Source of the DNA: an uncultured Lachnospiraceae bacterium
GTDB taxonomy: Bacteria; Bacillota; Clostridia; Lachnospirales; Lachnospiraceae
NCBI GenBank assembly: GCA_910578475.1
Contig: CAJTRK010000041.1
Coordinates: 1 to 24,076 of the forward strand
Reading direction: 5' to 3'
DNA: 24,076 nt
Position numbers and translations under genes: made by a program. Position 1 is the first letter of the stretch; the number at the start of each line of letters is the position of its first letter. The notes below the pieces were generated by a model, which did no database searches, was not told the DNA's origin, and saw nothing but the letters and a program-made list of their open reading frames with translations. Positions 21,600 to 24,076 of this stretch are shown in pieces.

Positions 21600-24076
21600 A
21601 ACGATGAAACACTACCTGGATTTGGTTTCGATTTCGGCAAAACATCACAGGAAACAGGACTGGATGACGAGACTCTGTATCGTGCTTGCCGTTTTTCTGG
21701 TCACGGTCATTTTCAGTATGGCGGATATGGAAATGCGTTCGCAGATGGTGCAGGCCGTCAGGAATGACGGGAAATGGCATGCCGGCTTTTTACTGGACGA
21801 TGAGCAGGGAGCGCTGCTCGCGGCGCGGCCGGAGGTGGAAAAAACGGCGCGTTATGGCGCTTTAAATTATCATTTGGAGGAAGGCTATCAAATAGAAGGC
21901 ATGGAAACGGGAGTCTGCGGATTTGACGAAGAACTGCTGGAATTGTATCCGGCGGCGGAAATCGTGGAAGGAACATTCCCGGAGAATGTGGGTGAGGCAG
22001 TCATCAATCAGACCGCGGCGGGAAAGTTGGACGTGAAAATTGACGATAGTGTCATAATGACGACGCCCCAGGGAAAAACGGTGCAATACCGTATAACCGG
22101 CATATCCGCCGAAACGTCTCTGACGGCAAGATATGACGCGTGTGTCATATATACAAACGCGGAAGACTTCCGACAGCTTTATACGGAAGATATGGGAGAT
22201 GCAAAGGAAATGGTCACGTTTGTGATGTTCCGCTCTTTTTGCAATATCCAGAAGTCGATAGCGGATATCGTTACGCAGTTTCAGTTGGAACCGGAAGCTG
22301 TGCGGCAGAATGTCAAAGTGCTCGCCCTGATGTTTCAAAGCAGAGATTCCTATATGATGCAGTTCTATTTTGTGGCGGCGGTTCTTGCCGTTTTGGTCAT
22401 GGCGGCGGGCGTTTTGATGATTGCGTCCAGTATGAACAGCAATATCGCGCGCCGGACTGAATTTTTCGGAATGATGCGCTGTCTGGGCGCGACGGAAAGA
22501 CAGGTTATCCGCTTTGTGAGAAAAGAAGCGCTCAGCTGGTGTAAAAGCGCGATTCCGGCAGGCGTTTTTGCGGGAATGGCCGTAACATGGATATTATGCG
22601 GCATATTGCGTTTCCTGAGCCCGGGGCTGTTTGAAGGAATGCCCGTTTTCGGCATCAGTTATCCGGGGCTTGCGATGGGGGGAATCCTGGGGCTTGCCAC
22701 CGTTTTGCTGGCTGCAGGAGCGCCCGCGAAACGGGCGGCGGGAGTTTCTCCGCTGACAGCTGTGTCAGGAAATGCGGGGACGGTGCAGGCGGCAAAGAAA
22801 GCCGCCAATACGAAATTTTTCAAGGTGGATACGGCGCTCGGCATGCACCATGCGGCCGGGAGCAAAAAGAATCTTTTTCTGGTGAGCGGTTCCTTTGCTT
22901 TCAGCATTATTTTGTTTCTGTCTTTTAGCGCGGCAATCGACTTCATGCACCATGCGCTTACGCCGATGAGGGCATCTGCGCCGGATTTTTTCGTATACCG
23001 CGCAGACAGTTCCAATACCATTCCCAAAGAGCTTGTGGAACGGATAGAAGCGTATTCGTGCGTGAAACGCGCGTTCGGAAGAAGCAGCGAAACGCTTATC
23101 GTTCCCGCGGAGGAAGAAGAGATGCTTCTGACGGTAATTTCCTACGACGGGCAGCAGCTTCGGTGGGCGCAAAAGGACCTGGTGGAGGGGAATTTCCAGG
23201 AGGCGGGCGACGGAAAAGGCCTGCTTCTGGCGTACCGTGAAGACAGCTTCTTTTCTTTCGGAGATAATGTTCTGATACCCTGCAAAGCCGGTGCAAATCA
23301 GGGAAACGGGAGTCAGGAAAACAGGAGTCAGGAAATCATTGGCCGTGAAGTTCCCGTTGTGGGAATCCTCGGAAGCGTGCCGTTTTCCTATGGACAGAAT
23401 CAAAGCACGGGCAGCGGGGAAAGTATCGCAATCTGCTCCGAAGCGCTGTTCGGGGAATTGTTTGGGGAAACGGACTATGCGGTTATCGATATTCAGTTCC
23501 GCGCCGATGTGACGGATGCGGAAGTGCAGGAAATCCGGCGGATGATAGAGGCGGATTGTGGAGACGGCCTGGCGTTTTCCGACAGAAGACTGGAAAACCG
23601 TGAGACAAAAGGCGCCGGCTATTCGATGTCGCTCTTTCTGTACGGCTTTCTTGCGGTGATTACTTTGATTGCTTTCTTTAATATCATGAACTGCGTTGCC
23701 ATGAGCGTGTCCGCAAGAATGCGGGAATACGGGGCAATGCGCGCCGTCGGCATGACAGTGCGCCAGCTGATTCGGATGGTTTGGGGAGAGACGGTAACCT
23801 ATCTGTTTTATGGCGTTTTGTTCGGTTGCCTTGTGGGGATGCCGCTCAACCGGATTCTGTTTCAGTCCCTCGTCACTTCCAGATGGGGCGATTCATGGGA
23901 ACTGCCCGGAAAAGAACTGCTTTTTATTCTCTTCGTGGTATTCGTTTCCGCTTTGCTGGCCGTCCGCGGCCCGGCAGAAAGGATTCGAAGAATGACCGTG
24001 GTGGACACGATTGGAACCGATTGCTTAATTGCAAAAGTAAATTCCAGTGCAGGAGTAAATTCTACTGCCCTTTCAA
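21589..24076 (+). CDS. Large FtsX-family ABC transporter permease (3' end outside window)
   Basis: The ORF starts at ATG 21589 inside the ATPase gene and stays open to the window edge, 829 codons. The first membrane segment is at about 30-47 (IVLAVFLVTVIFSMADMEMR), followed by an outer MacB-like domain. The first FtsX block is FVAAVLAVLVMAAGVLMIAS with SNIARRTEFFGMMRCLGATE. A second outer domain starts near FLSFSAAIDFMHHALTPMRA. The second FtsX block is FLAVITLIAFFNIMNCVAMS with MREYGAMRAVGMTVRQLIRM. Size and two FtsX blocks fit the large exporter permeases paired with OmpR/kinase systems. The natural end of the family seems to be near RIRRMTVVDTIGTD (codon about 810); the frame then runs into an 18-bp repeat, so the true C-terminus may be altered. 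Confidence 0.85.
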   Translation, partial: MKNKTMKHYLDLVSISAKHHRKQDWMTRLCIVLAVFLVTVIFSMADMEMRSQMVQAVRNDGKWHAGFLLDDEQGALLAARPEVEKTARYGALNYHLEEGYQIEGMETGVCGFDEELLELYPAAEIVEGTFPENVGEAVINQTAAGKLDVKIDDSVIMTTPQGKTVQYRITGISAETSLTARYDACVIYTNAEDFRQLYTEDMGDAKEMVTFVMFRSFCNIQKSIADIVTQFQLEPEAVRQNVKVLALMFQSRDSYMMQFYFVAAVLAVLVMAAGVLMIASSMNSNIARRTEFFGMMRCLGATERQVIRFVRKEALSWCKSAIPAGVFAGMAVTWILCGILRFLSPGLFEGMPVFGISYPGLAMGGILGLATVLLAAGAPAKRAAGVSPLTAVSGNAGTVQAAKKAANTKFFKVDTALGMHHAAGSKKNLFLVSGSFAFSIILFLSFSAAIDFMHHALTPMRASAPDFFVYRADSSNTIPKELVERIEAYSCVKRAFGRSSETLIVPAEEEEMLLTVISYDGQQLRWAQKDLVEGNFQEAGDGKGLLLAYREDSFFSFGDNVLIPCKAGANQGNGSQENRSQEIIGREVPVVGILGSVPFSYGQNQSTGSGESIAICSEALFGELFGETDYAVIDIQFRADVTDAEVQEIRRMIEADCGDGLAFSDRRLENRETKGAGYSMSLFLYGFLAVITLIAFFNIMNCVAMSVSARMREYGAMRAVGMTVRQLIRMVWGETVTYLFYGVLFGCLVGMPLNRILFQSLVTSRWGDSWELPGKELLFILFVVFVSALLAVRGPAERIRRMTVVDTIGTDCLIAKVNSSAGVNSTALS
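24036..24071. repeat. Tandem 18-bp repeat at the window edge
   Basis: AGTAAATTCCAGTGCAGG (24036-24053) is followed directly by AGTAAATTCTACTGCCCT (24054-24071), with 13 of 18 matches and an identical first 9 bp. It lies just past the expected end of the permease coding region; more units may follow outside the window. Confidence 0.5.

Noticed and set aside
23302..23335. Short in-frame repeat in the permease (NGSQENRSQE)
   Set aside because: It is a two-copy, 15-nt slippage-type repeat in a loop region; it stays in frame and needs no special explanation.
1..24076. CRISPR array, tRNA, rRNA
   Set aside because: No regularly spaced identical repeats with unique spacers, and no cloverleaf or rRNA-like segment, were seen on either strand.

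Overview
The window looks like a chromosomal segment of a low-to-mid-GC Clostridia genome, most likely a Lachnospiraceae-type gut bacterium. This is inferred from gene content: a YesN/AraC-type membrane regulator next to LplB/LplC-like sugar permeases, an Rpn (PDDEXK_2) transposase, an IS1182-type element, a CotH/VTC/DUF4956 cluster, and a BceRS-like two-component system with its ABC exporter. Promoters of the TTGNNN-N17-TATAAT or extended -10 type and strong Shine-Dalgarno sites also fit Bacillota. Nearly all real genes are on the + strand.

Layout. 1-2.6 kb is mobile debris: the 5' part of an IS1182-type transposase on the - strand with a hairpin-bearing IS tip, a chimeric ORF ending in the C-terminus of a tyrosine recombinase, and an Rpn nuclease/transposase. 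2.7-3.4 kb is an HD-domain phosphohydrolase with a terminator. 3.5-9.05 kb is a sugar-uptake module: AraC-type membrane regulator, two permeases and a lipoprotein solute-binding protein. Three of these four genes each carry one in-frame stop (TGA, TAA and TAG respectively) with the frame otherwise open on both sides. 9.2-10.1 kb holds a GNAT acetyltransferase and an ACT-domain protein. 10.1-14.6 kb is a surface module: a secreted protein with calcium-loop-like motifs behind an elaborate promoter, then CotH kinase-like protein, VTC polyphosphate-polymerase-like protein and DUF4956 membrane protein, apparently one operon behind a leader full of GAA-triloop hairpins. 14.8-16.5 kb is an ECF sigma factor plus a DUF2461 protein. 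16.5-17.4 kb is a polysaccharide-deacetylase-family protein. 17.4-24.08 kb is a tightly packed string: small hypothetical, GH43-like protein, OmpR response regulator, histidine kinase, ABC ATPase, and a large FtsX-type permease that runs off the window.

How the parts may work together. The regulator, permeases and binding protein would sense and import an oligosaccharide, but as read the module is broken by nonsense codons. CotH, VTC and DUF4956 recur together in bacterial genomes and probably make or attach a phosphate-based modification at the envelope (inference). The response regulator and kinase probably control the adjacent ABC exporter through four 11-bp-phased half-sites just upstream of it.

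The signals most worth a second look are: (i) the cluster of three different single stop codons within one functional module; (ii) the hairpin-array leader at 11261-11426, bracketed by near-identical 24-nt repeats and headed by a 23-bp promoter block that recurs at 16531; (iii) the 10141-10229 region, where four 11-bp-phased repeats sit on a promoter and a perfect 12-bp inverted repeat would mask the ribosome binding site only on read-through transcripts.
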